NCBI GenBank assembly: GCA_020161665.1
Contig: JAIUPA010000035.1
Coordinates: 1 to 64,000, forward strand
Direction of reading: 5' to 3'
From: Pseudomonadota bacterium
Lineage (GTDB): Bacteria; Pseudomonadota; Alphaproteobacteria; Rhizobiales; Rhizobiaceae
DNA length: 64,000 nucleotides
In this document: one piece after another, positions 50,658 through 60,128 of the stretch
How the letters are laid out: every line of letters starts with the position of its first letter
How positions within the stretch are numbered: the stretch's first letter is position 1
Notes under the pieces: generated by a model
Seen by the model: only the letters and a program-made list of their open reading frames with translations
Databases searched by the model: none
Told to the model about the DNA's origin: nothing
Program-made: the position numbers and the translations under genes

Positions 50658-51146
50658 TCAGACGTGGTAAACGTCGATGACCTGGCGGATGTAGTCGTTC
50701 TTCAAAACGATCTTCTTGGCGGAGATCAGCGTTTCCCCGTCCGTGGTGCGCAGCGTCACGAACATCGTGCCGAAGAACTGATCGGTGACCTTGTAGCGGT
50801 GGTTCAGCGTGTGGAAGTTGTAGCGAACGTCCACCTCGTTGCCCCTTACCGCCAGAACCTCGACATTGGTGACGTTGTGGCTGGTGCGCGGTTCCGGCGT
50901 GGAAGCGCCCGAGCGTTCCGTCTTGATGCGGAACACGCGGTCCTCCAGACCGTCGCGGGTCGGGTAGTAGATCAGCGAGATCTGCGACTGCGGGTCTTCG
51001 GTGATCTGGTCATCATCGTCCCAGGCGGGCATCCAGTAGGTGACATCTGCGGCATAGCAGGTCAGCCAGGTGTCCCAATCGCGATCATCCAGAAGGCGCG
51101 CTTCGCGATAAAGGAAGGCGCAGATGGCTTCGTAAGACAGGCTCAT
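50658..51146 (-). CDS. benB: Benzoate 1,2-dioxygenase beta (small) subunit
   Basis: Cone-fold subunit of the ring-hydroxylating oxygenase, 162 residues. The family start [20 protein letters not shown] and internal [15 protein letters not shown] and [10 protein letters not shown] are standard for BenB/XylY. It carries no cofactor and holds the alpha subunits in an alpha3beta3 complex. The start overlaps the benA stop by 4 bp, so it is coupled to benA. Confidence 0.95.
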   Translation of the reverse strand: MSLSYEAICAFLYREARLLDDRDWDTWLTCYAADVTYWMPAWDDDDQITEDPQSQISLIYYPTRDGLEDRVFRIKTERSGASTPEPRTSHNVTNVEVLAVRGNEVDVRYNFHTLNHRYKVTDQFFGTMFVTLRTTDGETLISAKKIVLKNDYIRQVIDVYHV

Positions 51147-52501
51147 GCCGCGTCTCCCTTCTTTTCAGCGGCCAGCGCATCGCGCATCACCGCAGCCCAG
51201 TATTCATGCTGGCGAACAAAGAGGCCCTCGTCCTCGCTGCGCTCGCCCGACAGCAGCGGGTTCAACCCCATGCGCTTGGCGTTGTCGTCGGGACCGTCGA
51301 TCCACAGCGGCGCGCCACGCGACAGGTCGTTCCACAGCGCTGCAACCCCGGCATAGCCGGACTGGCAGGCGCGGAATTCTTCGAGATCGTCCGCCGTGCC
51401 CATGCCGGAAACATTGAAGAAATCCTCGTACTGGCGAAGACGGATGGCGCGGTCTTCGGCGCTTTCGCCCTTCGGGGCAAAGCAGAAGATACTGATCTCG
51501 GTCTTATCCACGCTGATCGGACGGGTGACGCGGATCTGCGTCGAGAACTGGTCCATCAGGAACACGTTCGGGTAGATGCACAGGTTACGCGTCTGGTTGA
51601 CGATGAAATCGGCCTTGTCGGCACCGACGCGGGCGGCGATCTCGTCACGCTGGCCATAGACCGGGCGCACCTCGGGGTTCATGGTGTTGGTCCACAGCAG
51701 GATGTGGCCGTTTTCAAAGCCATAGACACCGGCAACCGAGCGGCTCCAGCTGTTGGCGTCCACCGCCTTGGTGCCCTCTTCCTTGCGGCGGCCCATGGTG
51801 GCGGCATAGTTCCAGTGCACCGACGAGACGTGATAGCCGTCGCAACCGTTCTCCATCTGGAGCTTCCAGTTGCCGTCGTAGATGTAGGAGGAATTGCCGC
51901 GCACGACTTCCAGCCCGTTCGGGGCCTGGTCGACGATCTGGTCGATGATGACGCGGGTTTCGCCGAGGAAATCGAGAAGCGGAGCGACATCTTGCCTTAA
52001 GCTGCCGAACAGGAAGCCGCGATAATTCTCAAAGCGGGCGACGCGCGTCAGATCATGCGAGCCGTTCTTGGCGAACTGCTCGGGATATTGCGTCGTCTTC
52101 TCGTCCTTCACCTTCAAAAGCTTGCCGGTGTTGGAAAAAGTCCAGCCGTGGAAGGGACAGGTGAAGCTGCCCTTGTTGCCGTGCTTGCGACGGCACAGCA
52201 TCGCGCCGCGATGGGCGCAGGCGTTGATGACGGCGTTCAGTTCGCCCGTCTTGTCCCGGGTGATGACCACCGGCTGGCGACCGATATAGGTCGTGTAATA
52301 GTCGTTGTTTTCGGGGATCTGGCTCTCATGGGCGAGATAGACCCAGTTGCTTTCGAAAATATGCTTCATCTCCAGTTCGAAGAGGTCTTCGTTGGTGAAG
52401 ATGTCGCGGCGGCAACGGAAAATGCCGGCTTCCTTGTCGTCCTGCACGGCGGTTGCCAGCAGATGATCGAGATCACGGGCCTTGTCGATAATCGCGGACA
52501 T
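51143..52501 (-). CDS. benA: Benzoate 1,2-dioxygenase alpha (large) subunit
   Basis: Catalytic subunit, 452 residues, adding both atoms of O2 to benzoate. The Rieske site is C95/H97 in [11 protein letters not shown] and C115/H118 in FTCPFHGW. The mononuclear iron site is in [17 protein letters not shown] near 216-232, giving Asp and two His. This is BenA-type rather than toluate-type only by context. GGGAGA precedes the ATG. A 113-bp gap with a very stable hairpin separates it from catA upstream, and no separate promoter was recognised. Confidence 0.96.
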   Translation of the reverse strand: MSAIIDKARDLDHLLATAVQDDKEAGIFRCRRDIFTNEDLFELEMKHIFESNWVYLAHESQIPENNDYYTTYIGRQPVVITRDKTGELNAVINACAHRGAMLCRRKHGNKGSFTCPFHGWTFSNTGKLLKVKDEKTTQYPEQFAKNGSHDLTRVARFENYRGFLFGSLRQDVAPLLDFLGETRVIIDQIVDQAPNGLEVVRGNSSYIYDGNWKLQMENGCDGYHVSSVHWNYAATMGRRKEEGTKAVDANSWSRSVAGVYGFENGHILLWTNTMNPEVRPVYGQRDEIAARVGADKADFIVNQTRNLCIYPNVFLMDQFSTQIRVTRPISVDKTEISIFCFAPKGESAEDRAIRLRQYEDFFNVSGMGTADDLEEFRACQSGYAGVAALWNDLSRGAPLWIDGPDDNAKRMGLNPLLSGERSEDEGLFVRQHEYWAAVMRDALAAEKKGDAA

Positions 52502-52580
52502 GAGTGTTCTCCCGCAGGGACGCGTGTTTCACGCTGTCCTTGCCACAATGTCGATGATACGGGGTTCAGGGGCTTGGGGT

Positions 52581-52600
52581 GGCGGCCCCGAAGGGCCGCC
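52581..52600 (-). other. C(UUCG)G-capped stem-loop between catA and benA
   Basis: Minus-strand RNA reads GGCGGCCC-UUCG-GGGCCGCC: an 8-bp perfect stem with the exceptionally stable UUCG tetraloop closed by C-G. It starts 14 bases past the catA stop. No U run follows, so it is more likely a 3' stability or processing element than a terminator. Confidence 0.65.
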
Positions 52601-52614
52601 CTGGAAGACGCCGC

Positions 52615-53553
52615 TTACGCTGCGGCGCGCTTGCGCTGTTCGTTGATCTGGTTGTCGACGCCGTCAATCAGAGCCGTCAGATGAATGTCGAAGGCAATCT
52701 CGGCAAAGGGACCATTGAGATTGTTGGCGTGAATGCTCGCCTCATCGGTGCGCTCGATGACCGACGGTACCAGCCCGTCACGGGTGGCATAGGCAAAGTC
52801 GTCGTTGATCAGCGGATCGCCTTCGATGTTGATCTGCGTCGTCAGCTTGCGATGACCGTCGGCGCTGACGAAGAAGTGGATATGGGCCGGACGCTGGCCA
52901 TGGCGGCCAAGGGCCGAGAGCAGCTTTTCGGTCGGGCTGCCCGGGGGCACGCCGTAACCGCTCGGCAGGATGCTCTGGAACTTGTAGCGGCCGTTTTCAT
53001 CGGCAATGATCGTGCGGCGCATGTTGAACGGGGCCTGCTTGCCGGTCGGATCGAAGTGGGAATAAAACCCGCGCGTATCACAGTGCCAGACTTCAACCTT
53101 TGCACCGGGCTTCGCCTTGCCATCGGCACCGTAAACCGTGCCATGCATGATCAGCGTGTGGCCGTTGGTGTCGGCACCGTCATCAAGACGGGCAAAGCCC
53201 GTGGAGACCGGCGCACCGGCCACATAAAGCGGGCCTTCGATGGTGCGCGGGGTCGGGTTTTCGATGCCAAGGGCTGCGTCGATGGCGTCCAGACGCTCAT
53301 CAAGGAAGTGGTCAATGCCAAGGCCCGGCGAAATGAGGCCCGCCTGACCGGCTGCACCCAGTTCGTTCAGCCATGCGATGCCGGTCCAGTATTCATCCGG
53401 CGTGATATCGAGATCGTCGATGGCCTTGAACAGGTCAGACACGATGCGGTGGGTGATCTGTTTCATGCGATCATTGCCGCCGGTCTTGTCCATGCCGCTC
53501 AGGACCTTCAGGAAGTCCTGGATATCCGGACGGTCGAAAATCTTCACACTCAT
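52615..53553 (-). CDS. catA: Catechol 1,2-dioxygenase
   Basis: Intradiol ring-cleavage enzyme, 312 residues, turning catechol into cis,cis-muconate. The four Fe(III) ligands are all found, and with the chosen start fall at Y164 (TRGFYS), Y200 (PSGYGVPP), H224 and H226 (AHIHFFVSADG), the numbers used for Acinetobacter CatA, which supports this start. GGAGG lies 7 bases before ATG 53553; a GTG two codons upstream is the alternative. It follows catC by 75 bp and precedes benA. Confidence 0.96.
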   Translation of the reverse strand: MSVKIFDRPDIQDFLKVLSGMDKTGGNDRMKQITHRIVSDLFKAIDDLDITPDEYWTGIAWLNELGAAGQAGLISPGLGIDHFLDERLDAIDAALGIENPTPRTIEGPLYVAGAPVSTGFARLDDGADTNGHTLIMHGTVYGADGKAKPGAKVEVWHCDTRGFYSHFDPTGKQAPFNMRRTIIADENGRYKFQSILPSGYGVPPGSPTEKLLSALGRHGQRPAHIHFFVSADGHRKLTTQINIEGDPLINDDFAYATRDGLVPSVIERTDEASIHANNLNGPFAEIAFDIHLTALIDGVDNQINEQRKRAAA

Positions 53554-53628
53554 TGTCACTCCTCCTCTAGGAACGTTTTCAGGCAGTTGCGCGGGTCACG
53601 TCCTCCGTAAGACCCGCAAGACACGTTT

Positions 53629-53919
53629 TCAGGTGTCGTCGTCGCGGATCGACGAGGGATGCCGCAGCATCGGCGTCACCTTGATCTCCATGAACTTGAA
53701 CAGCGGCAGGCCGCTCAGGATGTCATGGAGTTCGGCATTGTCGCGCACGTCGAAAATGCTGACGTTTGCGTATTCCCCGGCCAGCCGCCAGATGTGGCGC
53801 CACTTGCCGCTTTTCTGCAGATCCTGCGCATAGGCCTTCTCGCGGGCCAGAATGTCTGCTGCCACATCGGCAGGCAGGTCATGGGGGATTTTCACGTCCA
53901 TTCGCACATGAAACAGCAT
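53629..53919 (-). CDS. catC: Muconolactone delta-isomerase
   Basis: 96 residues, the usual size, converting muconolactone to beta-ketoadipate enol-lactone. It begins MLFHVRMDVKIPHDLP and contains LQKSGKWRHIWRLAGEYANV and SIFDV, characteristic of CatC. AAGGAG precedes ATG 53919, so a longer in-frame start five codons up was not used. It lies 11 bp after catB. Confidence 0.95.
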   Translation of the reverse strand: MLFHVRMDVKIPHDLPADVAADILAREKAYAQDLQKSGKWRHIWRLAGEYANVSIFDVRDNAELHDILSGLPLFKFMEIKVTPMLRHPSSIRDDDT

Positions 53920-53930
53920 GGTGTTCTCCT

Positions 53931-55100
53931 TCACCGGGTCTTCTTCAGGCCATCGCGGGCGAAGAAGGCAACGCGTTCCTCATCCAGCTCGATGCCAAGG
54001 CCGGGACCTGTCGGAACCGTCAGTTCGAAATCGCTGTAATCGAGCGGGGTTTTCAGGATTTCCTCGGTCAGAAGCAGCGGACCGAAGAGTTCCGTGCCCC
54101 ATTGCAGGTTGGCAAAGGTGGCAAAGAGATGGGCCGAGGCCGCCGTGCTGACCGCGCCTTCGAGCATGGTGCCGCCGTAAAGGCCAATCCCCGCCGCATC
54201 GGCAATGGTCGCAACCCGCTGCGCATTGAACAGGCCACCGCTCTGCTCGATCTTGATGGCAAACACATCGGCCCCCTGAACGCGGGCGATCTCGAAGGCA
54301 CTTTCGGGGCCGGTCAGCGATTCATCGGCCATCAGCGCCACCGGGAAGCGGCGTACCAGACGGGCGAGTGCCGCAGCGGAAGAAACCGGCTGTTCCACCA
54401 GTTCGCAACCGACATCGGCAAGCGCCGCCATGCCAAAAGCTGCTTCCGTCTCGCTCCAGGCCATATTCACATCGACGCGCACCGCGCCGCGATCGCCCAG
54501 CGCCCGCTTGATGGCGGCGACATGGGCAATATCCTCCCGGATGGACTTCGCGCCGATCTTCAGCTTGAAGATGCGGTGACGGCGAAGGTCGAGCATCTTT
54601 TCCGCTTCGGCAATGTCTTTCGCCGTATCGCCCGAGGCGAGTGTCCAGGCGACCGCCAGACGATCCCGGCGGCGACCGCCGAGCAATTCGCTGACCGGCA
54701 GGCCGAGACGCTTGCCCTGCGCATCGAGAAGCGCCGTTTCCACCGCGCTCTTGGCGAAGCGGTTTTCCTTCACCATCTTGCCGATGCGGGCCATCAGAGC
54801 CTGCACGCGAGCGGCATTCTGGCCGATCATCACCGGGGCGAAATAGCTATCGATCGCCACCTTCATCGTCTCGGGGCTTTCGCCGCCATAGGCAAGGCCG
54901 CCAATCGTCGCGCCCTCACCGATGCCGACAACGCCATCGCTGCAATAAACCTTCACCAGCATCAGCGTCTGGCCGTTCATGGTGACAACAGAAAGCTTGT
55001 GCGGCCGGATGGTCGGCAGATCGACGATCAGGGTCTCGACTCGTTCGACGACAGGAACATAGGCAGTGGTTTGAGCGGTGGGTGCAAAGGTCGTGTTCAT
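53931..55100 (-). CDS. catB: Muconate cycloisomerase
   Basis: Enolase-superfamily enzyme, 389 residues, forming muconolactone from cis,cis-muconate. The KxK motif is in FKLKIGA, with Asp/Glu metal ligands in RVDVNMAW, VEQPVS and MADESLTG and a further Lys in FAIKIEQSGG. First gene of the long minus-strand cluster, facing the LysR gene across 162 bp that hold a likely operator. AAGGT precedes ATG 55100; the longer frame would begin within the control region. Confidence 0.95.
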   Translation of the reverse strand: MNTTFAPTAQTTAYVPVVERVETLIVDLPTIRPHKLSVVTMNGQTLMLVKVYCSDGVVGIGEGATIGGLAYGGESPETMKVAIDSYFAPVMIGQNAARVQALMARIGKMVKENRFAKSAVETALLDAQGKRLGLPVSELLGGRRRDRLAVAWTLASGDTAKDIAEAEKMLDLRRHRIFKLKIGAKSIREDIAHVAAIKRALGDRGAVRVDVNMAWSETEAAFGMAALADVGCELVEQPVSSAAALARLVRRFPVALMADESLTGPESAFEIARVQGADVFAIKIEQSGGLFNAQRVATIADAAGIGLYGGTMLEGAVSTAASAHLFATFANLQWGTELFGPLLLTEEILKTPLDYSDFELTVPTGPGLGIELDEERVAFFARDGLKKTR

Positions 55101-55156
55101 GACGCTACCTTGCGATGGACGCGGCCCGACGTCCAACACCGTTTGAATCTACATCC

Positions 55157-55171
55157 ATATCAAAAAGGTAT
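55157..55171. promoter_or_regulatory. Candidate CatR/BenM-type operator
   Basis: ATAT-CAAAAAG-GTAT differs by one base from the ATAC-N7-GTAT site recognised by BenM and CatM, and has the LysR T-N11-A form. It is 57 bp upstream of the catB ATG. A second small inverted repeat, ATAGC-TAAC-GCTAT (55234-55247), lies just before the regulator's start. Confidence 0.6.
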
Positions 55172-55262
55172 AGTGTATCGTCAAAACGGCTGAACCACGG
55201 CGAGGATGCATTGCAACATACCGCCAATGATGCATAGCTAACGCTATCAGGGAGGATGCGGC

Positions 55263-56210
55263 ATGGACTTGAGGCAAATTCGCTATTTCATCGCGGTGGC
55301 GCGCGAGCGCAACTTCACGCGCGCCGCACAGCAGCTCAACATTGCCCAGCCGCCACTATCGCGGCAGATCCAGCTTCTGGAGGAGGAACTGGGCGTCGCC
55401 CTCATCAACCGCAAGAGCCGACCGCTGAAGCTGACGGATGCCGGGCGGCTGTTCTATGAGCAATCCCTGCAGGTTCTCGGGCGCGTCGACCAGATGCGGG
55501 CCGCCACGCGGCGTGTCGGCTTGAACCAGAACAGCGTGTTTTCCATCGGCTTCGTGGCGTCGACGCTTTATGGCGGCCTGCCCATGCTGGTGCGCAAGCT
55601 TCGCCAGCATGCGCCGGAACTCGATATTCAACTGATCGAACTCGTTTCCGTGCAGCAGATCCCGGCCCTTAAGGAGGGCCGCATCGACATCGGTTTCGGG
55701 CGTCTTCGCCACAACGACCCCAATGTGGAGGGAATTGTCCTGCGTGAGGAGCGTCTGGCGGTTGCCGTGCCCAAGGGAACGCCGCTCGCAGAAGACACAG
55801 CACCGCTGCCGCTTTCAGCCCTCGCGGGGCAAAAGCTCATCGTCTACCCCAAGGAGCCGCGCCCGAGCTATGCCGACCACGTTCTGGCGCTGTTGCACAA
55901 TCATGATGCGCGGCCTGCCGAAGTGCATGAAGTGCGCGAAATCCAGACGGCGCTCGGCCTTGTCGCGGCGGATTCCGGTATCTGCATCGTGCCGTCCTCG
56001 GCGCGGCAGATGCGCTCGGACCTGCATTACCGGCTGGTGGAAGGCGAACGCGCCACATCGCCCGTCATTCTCAACCACCGGACGGGCGACAATTCCCGCT
56101 ACATCGATCTGGTAAAGCAGCTCATTCAGGACATGTATGCGGAAAATCCGCCCTGGCTTGCCATCGAGCATAACCTGCCGGTGCGCCCAAGCTTTACCCG
56201 CAAGCGCTAA
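55263..56210 (+). CDS. catR: LysR-family regulator of benzoate/catechol genes (CatR/BenM type)
   Basis: 315 residues. The helix-turn-helix start MDLRQIRYFIAVARERNFTR and then AAQQLNIAQPPLSRQIQLLE matches CatR, CatM and BenM closely. The effector domain begins near 90 (SIGFVASTLYGGLPMLVRKL), with IPALKEGRIDIGFGR further on. Relatives respond to muconate, and BenM also to benzoate. Divergent from catB across the candidate operator; GGGAGG sets the start. It should activate the catBCA-benABCD cluster and repress itself. Confidence 0.92.
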   Translation: MDLRQIRYFIAVARERNFTRAAQQLNIAQPPLSRQIQLLEEELGVALINRKSRPLKLTDAGRLFYEQSLQVLGRVDQMRAATRRVGLNQNSVFSIGFVASTLYGGLPMLVRKLRQHAPELDIQLIELVSVQQIPALKEGRIDIGFGRLRHNDPNVEGIVLREERLAVAVPKGTPLAEDTAPLPLSALAGQKLIVYPKEPRPSYADHVLALLHNHDARPAEVHEVREIQTALGLVAADSGICIVPSSARQMRSDLHYRLVEGERATSPVILNHRTGDNSRYIDLVKQLIQDMYAENPPWLAIEHNLPVRPSFTRKR

Positions 56211-56301
56211 CGGCCCCGTTCATCCTGCGGACGGTGCGCGAGGCAAGGCTTGCGCAACGGGCCGCAACCGGCTTGCCTTTGCGGCAACAAGGAAACCCGC
56301 C

Positions 56302-56859
56302 ATGACCGCACCCGCCCTTCCCTTCCCGCCGCTTTCCGATGCCGAATGGCCCGACGCGATTGCCGACCTCAAAAGCGGCTTTGCCGGGCGGCTCAATGTC
56401 TATCGCACTATGGCGCATCACCCGCAGCTTCTCGCTGCCTGGGCACCGCTTCGCGATCAGGTGGTGGTCAAACACGGGCTGGGCGCCCCCTTCAGCGAAG
56501 TGGTGATCCTGCGCACCGGGCATCATATGAAGGCCCCTTACGAGTGGGCACATCATGTCAGCCGGGGCCGGGCCTGCGGCATGAGCGATGCCCGGATTGC
56601 CGCGATTGCCGGGCCGCTTGCGGCCATGGAGGCCGATGACGCGATTCTTTCCCGCGCCGTGGATGAGTTGGTGATCGACAAGCGCTTGTCGCCCGAAACG
56701 ATCACCGCCATCACCGCACTTGTCGGCAAACAGGGGCTTTTCGATGTGATCGCGACGGTCGGTTTCTACACGACCCTCGGCTTCATCGTGAACAGTTTTG
56801 CCACACCCATTGATGACGCGATTGCCCGGGAAATGGTCGAAAAGCCTCTAAAAACCTGA
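56302..56859 (+). CDS. Carboxymuconolactone decarboxylase-like protein
   Basis: 185 residues of the AhpD/CMD fold. The core is VVKHGLGAPFSEVVILRTGH followed by HMKAPYEWAHHVSRGRACG, with EW and paired His typical of the group. The CxxC motif of peroxidase-type AhpD is absent, so a decarboxylase- or isomerase-like role on an aromatic-derived lactone is more likely. AAGGAAA precedes ATG 56302. It follows catR by 91 bp and converges with the IclR gene, so it could belong to either neighbouring pathway. Confidence 0.8.
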   Translation: MTAPALPFPPLSDAEWPDAIADLKSGFAGRLNVYRTMAHHPQLLAAWAPLRDQVVVKHGLGAPFSEVVILRTGHHMKAPYEWAHHVSRGRACGMSDARIAAIAGPLAAMEADDAILSRAVDELVIDKRLSPETITAITALVGKQGLFDVIATVGFYTTLGFIVNSFATPIDDAIAREMVEKPLKT

Positions 56860-56863
56860 ACGC

Positions 56864-57661
56864 TCAGGCCTTGGCCTTTTCAGCGATGCGGGCGGCGATT
56901 TCCTGCAGCATTTCGACATAGCGCGTCGCCTCGCGGATCGGCATGGCGGAGCGGATCCAGATCATCGAAACGCAGGCGACCGTGGTGTCATCAATGCGCA
57001 CCGGCACGGCGATGGAGGATGTATTCGGGCGAAATTCGCCCGCCTCGCGCGTGGCATAACCCTTGGTGCGCGCTTCAGAAAGCAGCGTGGCGAGATAGGC
57101 CGGGGCGAGGAAAGGCCGGTCTTCCGGCAGGCCCAGATTTTCGATGTGACGCAGGATCAGTTGCCGCTCTTCCTCGGAAACGAAGGCGAGATAGGCACGG
57201 CCCGCCGAGGTTCTGAGCATCGGCAGGCGATAGCCGGTCATGCCCCGGTCAATGGAAAGGGGGCTTCGGCCATGGGTCGTTTCCTGAATGACCATGGCGG
57301 CATTGTCGTAGATCGACAGATCGAGCGGCCAGATGACCTTCGGCGCATATTCGGCAAAAAGCGGCCCCGCCGCCTGACAGAGCAGCGAGGTGGTGGCCGA
57401 CCCGTCGCCAAGGCTTGCCGCCAGACGGGTCACGCGCACGCGGTTGTTGGAGGCGGAGAAGACAATATAGCCCTCCTCCTCCAGCGTCTGCAAAAGGCGA
57501 TAGACGGTGGGCCGTGGAATGGCGAGCGCCTTGGCGATTTCCGCCGGGCGCGCCTCGCCCGCCATGTTGACGTAGCGCAGAACGGCCAGGCCGCGCACCA
57601 GTGCGCGGACCCCGCCTTCTGCCTGTGCCGACGCGGTGATTTCCTTCATGACAACGGTCAT
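56864..57661 (-). CDS. IclR-family regulator (MhpR-like)
   Basis: 265 residues. The N-terminal winged helix (about 18-80) has VRALVRGLAVLRYVN, IAKALAIPRPTVYRLLQTLE and EEGYI; the C-terminal IclR effector domain (about 95-260) has RTSAGRAYLAFVSEEER and SIAVPVRID. The similarity to MhpR and the adjacent hydroxylase/dioxygenase genes suggest control by a phenolic acid or its catabolite. GAGGT precedes ATG 57661; ATG 57649 is the alternative. Last gene on the minus-strand module, 44 bp after the FAH-family gene. Confidence 0.9.
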   Translation of the reverse strand: MTVVMKEITASAQAEGGVRALVRGLAVLRYVNMAGEARPAEIAKALAIPRPTVYRLLQTLEEEGYIVFSASNNRVRVTRLAASLGDGSATTSLLCQAAGPLFAEYAPKVIWPLDLSIYDNAAMVIQETTHGRSPLSIDRGMTGYRLPMLRTSAGRAYLAFVSEEERQLILRHIENLGLPEDRPFLAPAYLATLLSEARTKGYATREAGEFRPNTSSIAVPVRIDDTTVACVSMIWIRSAMPIREATRYVEMLQEIAARIAEKAKA

Positions 57662-57705
57662 GCCATAACCTCGCCGCGGCGGCTACAGTCGATTGCCGTC
57701 ACCGA

Positions 57706-58551
57706 TCAGCGCTCGGCCACCACCGGGTTGCTCAAGACGCCAATGCCGGAGATTTCCACCTCGCAGACATCGCCTTCCTTCATCCAGAGCTGCGGCGTGC
57801 GGCGGGCGCCAACGCCACCCGGCGTGCCGGAGACGATCACGTCGCCGGGCAGAAGCGGCAGGATGGTGGAGCAATAGGCGATGAGGCGCGGGATGGACGT
57901 GATCAGAAGATCGGTCGTCGTATCCTGCACCACCTGCCCGTTGAGGCGGGTGACGAGATGAAGCTTGGTCGGGTCCGGGATTTCATCCGTCGTCACCATC
58001 CACGGGCCGAAGGCGCCGGTGTTTGCAAAGGTCTTGCCCGGCATGAACTGGGCGGTGTGCTTCTGCCAGTCACGCACCGAACCGTCATTGTAGCAGGCGT
58101 AACCGGCCACGTAGTCGAGCGCATCCTCTTCGGAAATGCGGCGACCTTCCTTGCCGATGATGACGGCCAGTTCGCCTTCATAATCGAACTCGTCGGATTC
58201 GAGCGGCTTGACGAGCGGTGCGCCGTGACCGATCTGGCTGCCGGAATAGCGGGCAAAAAGGACCGGGTTCGGCGTCACCGTGCGGCCGGTTTCTTCCACG
58301 TGGGCGTGATAGTTCAGGCCCACGCAGATGATCTTGTCCGGGTTCGGAATGGTCGGTGCAAAGGTGATGGCGTCAAGGGCGTGATCAGCGGCTTCGCCCG
58401 AGAGAGCGGCAGCCTTCGCCTGAAGACCGGCAGCCAGAAAATCGCGCAGCGTGGCGCATTCGGGGAAACGGCGGGAAAGATCGACAACGCCGTTGTCCGT
58501 GACGAGGCCGTAGCCGGGCTTTCCGCCGATGAGGAAGGACGCGAGTTTCAT
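57706..58551 (-). CDS. Fumarylacetoacetate hydrolase-family enzyme
   Basis: 281 residues. The FAH-fold core has ICVGLNYHAHVEETG and a metal-binding Glu cluster in FDYEGELAVIIGKEG, ending with VIVSGTPGGVGARRTP. Members cleave C-C bonds in acylpyruvates or hydrate/tautomerise meta-cleavage products. Beside an extradiol dioxygenase and an aromatic hydroxylase, hydrolysis of a ring-cleavage product is the likely job. It overlaps the hydroxylase gene by 4 bp, and AGGAGA supports the start. Confidence 0.9.
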   Translation of the reverse strand: MKLASFLIGGKPGYGLVTDNGVVDLSRRFPECATLRDFLAAGLQAKAAALSGEAADHALDAITFAPTIPNPDKIICVGLNYHAHVEETGRTVTPNPVLFARYSGSQIGHGAPLVKPLESDEFDYEGELAVIIGKEGRRISEEDALDYVAGYACYNDGSVRDWQKHTAQFMPGKTFANTGAFGPWMVTTDEIPDPTKLHLVTRLNGQVVQDTTTDLLITSIPRLIAYCSTILPLLPGDVIVSGTPGGVGARRTPQLWMKEGDVCEVEISGIGVLSNPVVAER

Positions 58552-60074
58552 GCTGAAATTTTCTCCTGATTGGGCATGGAAGAGGTTGGGCCGGGAAGGC
58601 CGGAAAGACGGGTCGCCGCCTCGATCAGCGCCGGGATTTCCCCGGCATTGACAGCGGTGGCGAGAATGTAGCGGTCGGGCCTCACAACAACGGCAACGGC
58701 CTGAAGGTTGGCGAGAAGGTCAGATGCGCCGGGCAGGTCCTTCGTCGTCAGAACGGTGAGACCCTGCGGGGCCTTGACCTCAGCGGCGAGCGACGCATCC
58801 ACGATCAGGGTCGCGGCATAACCGGCCACATCATCCATCATGCGGCCATCGGCCAGACGCGGCTGGGGAAACAGCGCACCGCCATGCGGGCCGGAATTCA
58901 CCCCTTCGCCAAGGCCAATCGTCAGCGATTTCATCAGCGCCGGGCCGCCTTCGTCGGAGCGCATGGCGGCGTTCAGCGCCTCCTGCGTGCCGCAGGTGTT
59001 GATCAACCCGCCCAGACGCACGGCGGTGCGGATATATTCCGCGACATTCGGGCGGCGTTCGCTCTGGTAGCTGTCGAGCAGTGCCTCGTCGGCTTCGCCC
59101 TTCGCCGCCAGAATGAGCTTCCAGCCGAGGTTGGCCGCATCGCGAACCCCTGCACACATGCCCTGCCCCATGAAGGGCGGCGTCTGGTGGCAGGAATCGC
59201 CCGCCAGAAACAGACGACCGGCGCGCCACTTGTTGGCGATGAGCGAGTGGAAGGTATAGACCGCCGTGCGCTCCAGGAAGGCTTCTTCCGGCGTGATCCA
59301 GTCAGCCAGAAGTTCCCAGACGCGATCGGCCGCCGTGATCGATACGGAATCCTCGTGCGGTAGCACGGTGATTTCCCAGCGGCGGCGAAGACCGGGCACC
59401 GGCACATAGGTCGCCGGGCGGGCCGGGTTGCAATACTGGATGGAGAAATCGCCAAGCTCCGGCTTCGGCTGCTTGAGGATGAGGTCAACCACCAGCCAGC
59501 GCTCGTGGAAGCCGCAATCTTCCATATCCGTCTCGATGTAGCGGCGCACCAGCGAGCGCGCGCCATCGCAACCGACGACATAGCCGACATGGACGCGCTC
59601 GACCTTGCCCTTCGACATATCCTCAAAGCGCAGTTCGACGGCATCGCCCTGATCTTCGAGCGCAAACACTTCGCAGCGGGTGCGCACTTCGATATTGGGG
59701 AAACGCACCGTGCCATTGCGCAGGATCTGTTCCAGATCCGGCTGGTGGAAGCGGTAGCCCGCCTTCCACCCTTGCGGACCGGCTTCGAGCGGTCGCGGCC
59801 AGTCCATGAGAAGCTTGCCGCCCGCATCCACAAAGCGCATGCCGGGATGATACATGGTGGTCGGCTCAACCTCATCGGCCAGACCAATCGTCTGGAAGAC
59901 GCGCATCACTTCGGCATCGAAATGCACGGCGCGCGGCAGGTGGTAGGCCGCCGCCTCACGTTCCAGCACCAGAACGCGCAGACCCGCCTGCCCCAAAAGG
60001 TTGGCCAGCGTCGCGCCCGTCGGGCCATAGCCGACAATGGCCACATCATAAGCAATATCGTTTCGGGTGGTCAT
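58548..60074 (-). CDS. FAD-dependent aromatic hydroxylase, MhpA-like
   Basis: 508 residues, class A flavoprotein monooxygenase. FAD loop VAIVGYGPTGATLANLLGQA near 11-30, DG motif GYVVGCDGARSLVRR near 163-177 and second FAD contact GDSCHQTPPFMGQGMCAG near 290-307. A C-terminal thioredoxin-like domain remains (VVRPDRYILA). It resembles 3-(3-hydroxyphenyl)propionate hydroxylase but is shorter than E. coli MhpA, so another phenolic acid is possible. GGGAGG precedes ATG 60074. It sits between the FAH-family and extradiol dioxygenase genes. Confidence 0.88.
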   Translation of the reverse strand: MTTRNDIAYDVAIVGYGPTGATLANLLGQAGLRVLVLEREAAAYHLPRAVHFDAEVMRVFQTIGLADEVEPTTMYHPGMRFVDAGGKLLMDWPRPLEAGPQGWKAGYRFHQPDLEQILRNGTVRFPNIEVRTRCEVFALEDQGDAVELRFEDMSKGKVERVHVGYVVGCDGARSLVRRYIETDMEDCGFHERWLVVDLILKQPKPELGDFSIQYCNPARPATYVPVPGLRRRWEITVLPHEDSVSITAADRVWELLADWITPEEAFLERTAVYTFHSLIANKWRAGRLFLAGDSCHQTPPFMGQGMCAGVRDAANLGWKLILAAKGEADEALLDSYQSERRPNVAEYIRTAVRLGGLINTCGTQEALNAAMRSDEGGPALMKSLTIGLGEGVNSGPHGGALFPQPRLADGRMMDDVAGYAATLIVDASLAAEVKAPQGLTVLTTKDLPGASDLLANLQAVAVVVRPDRYILATAVNAGEIPALIEAATRLSGLPGPTSSMPNQEKISA

Positions 60075-60128
60075 GTTATCCTCCCCCAATCCTTGTTCCT
60101 TGAAAATTCCTGTCATGCGCCGGTCACG

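Noticed and set aside
52581..52600. UUCG hairpin as a transcription terminator
   Set aside because: No U tract follows and the next sequence leads into benA, a member of the same pathway.
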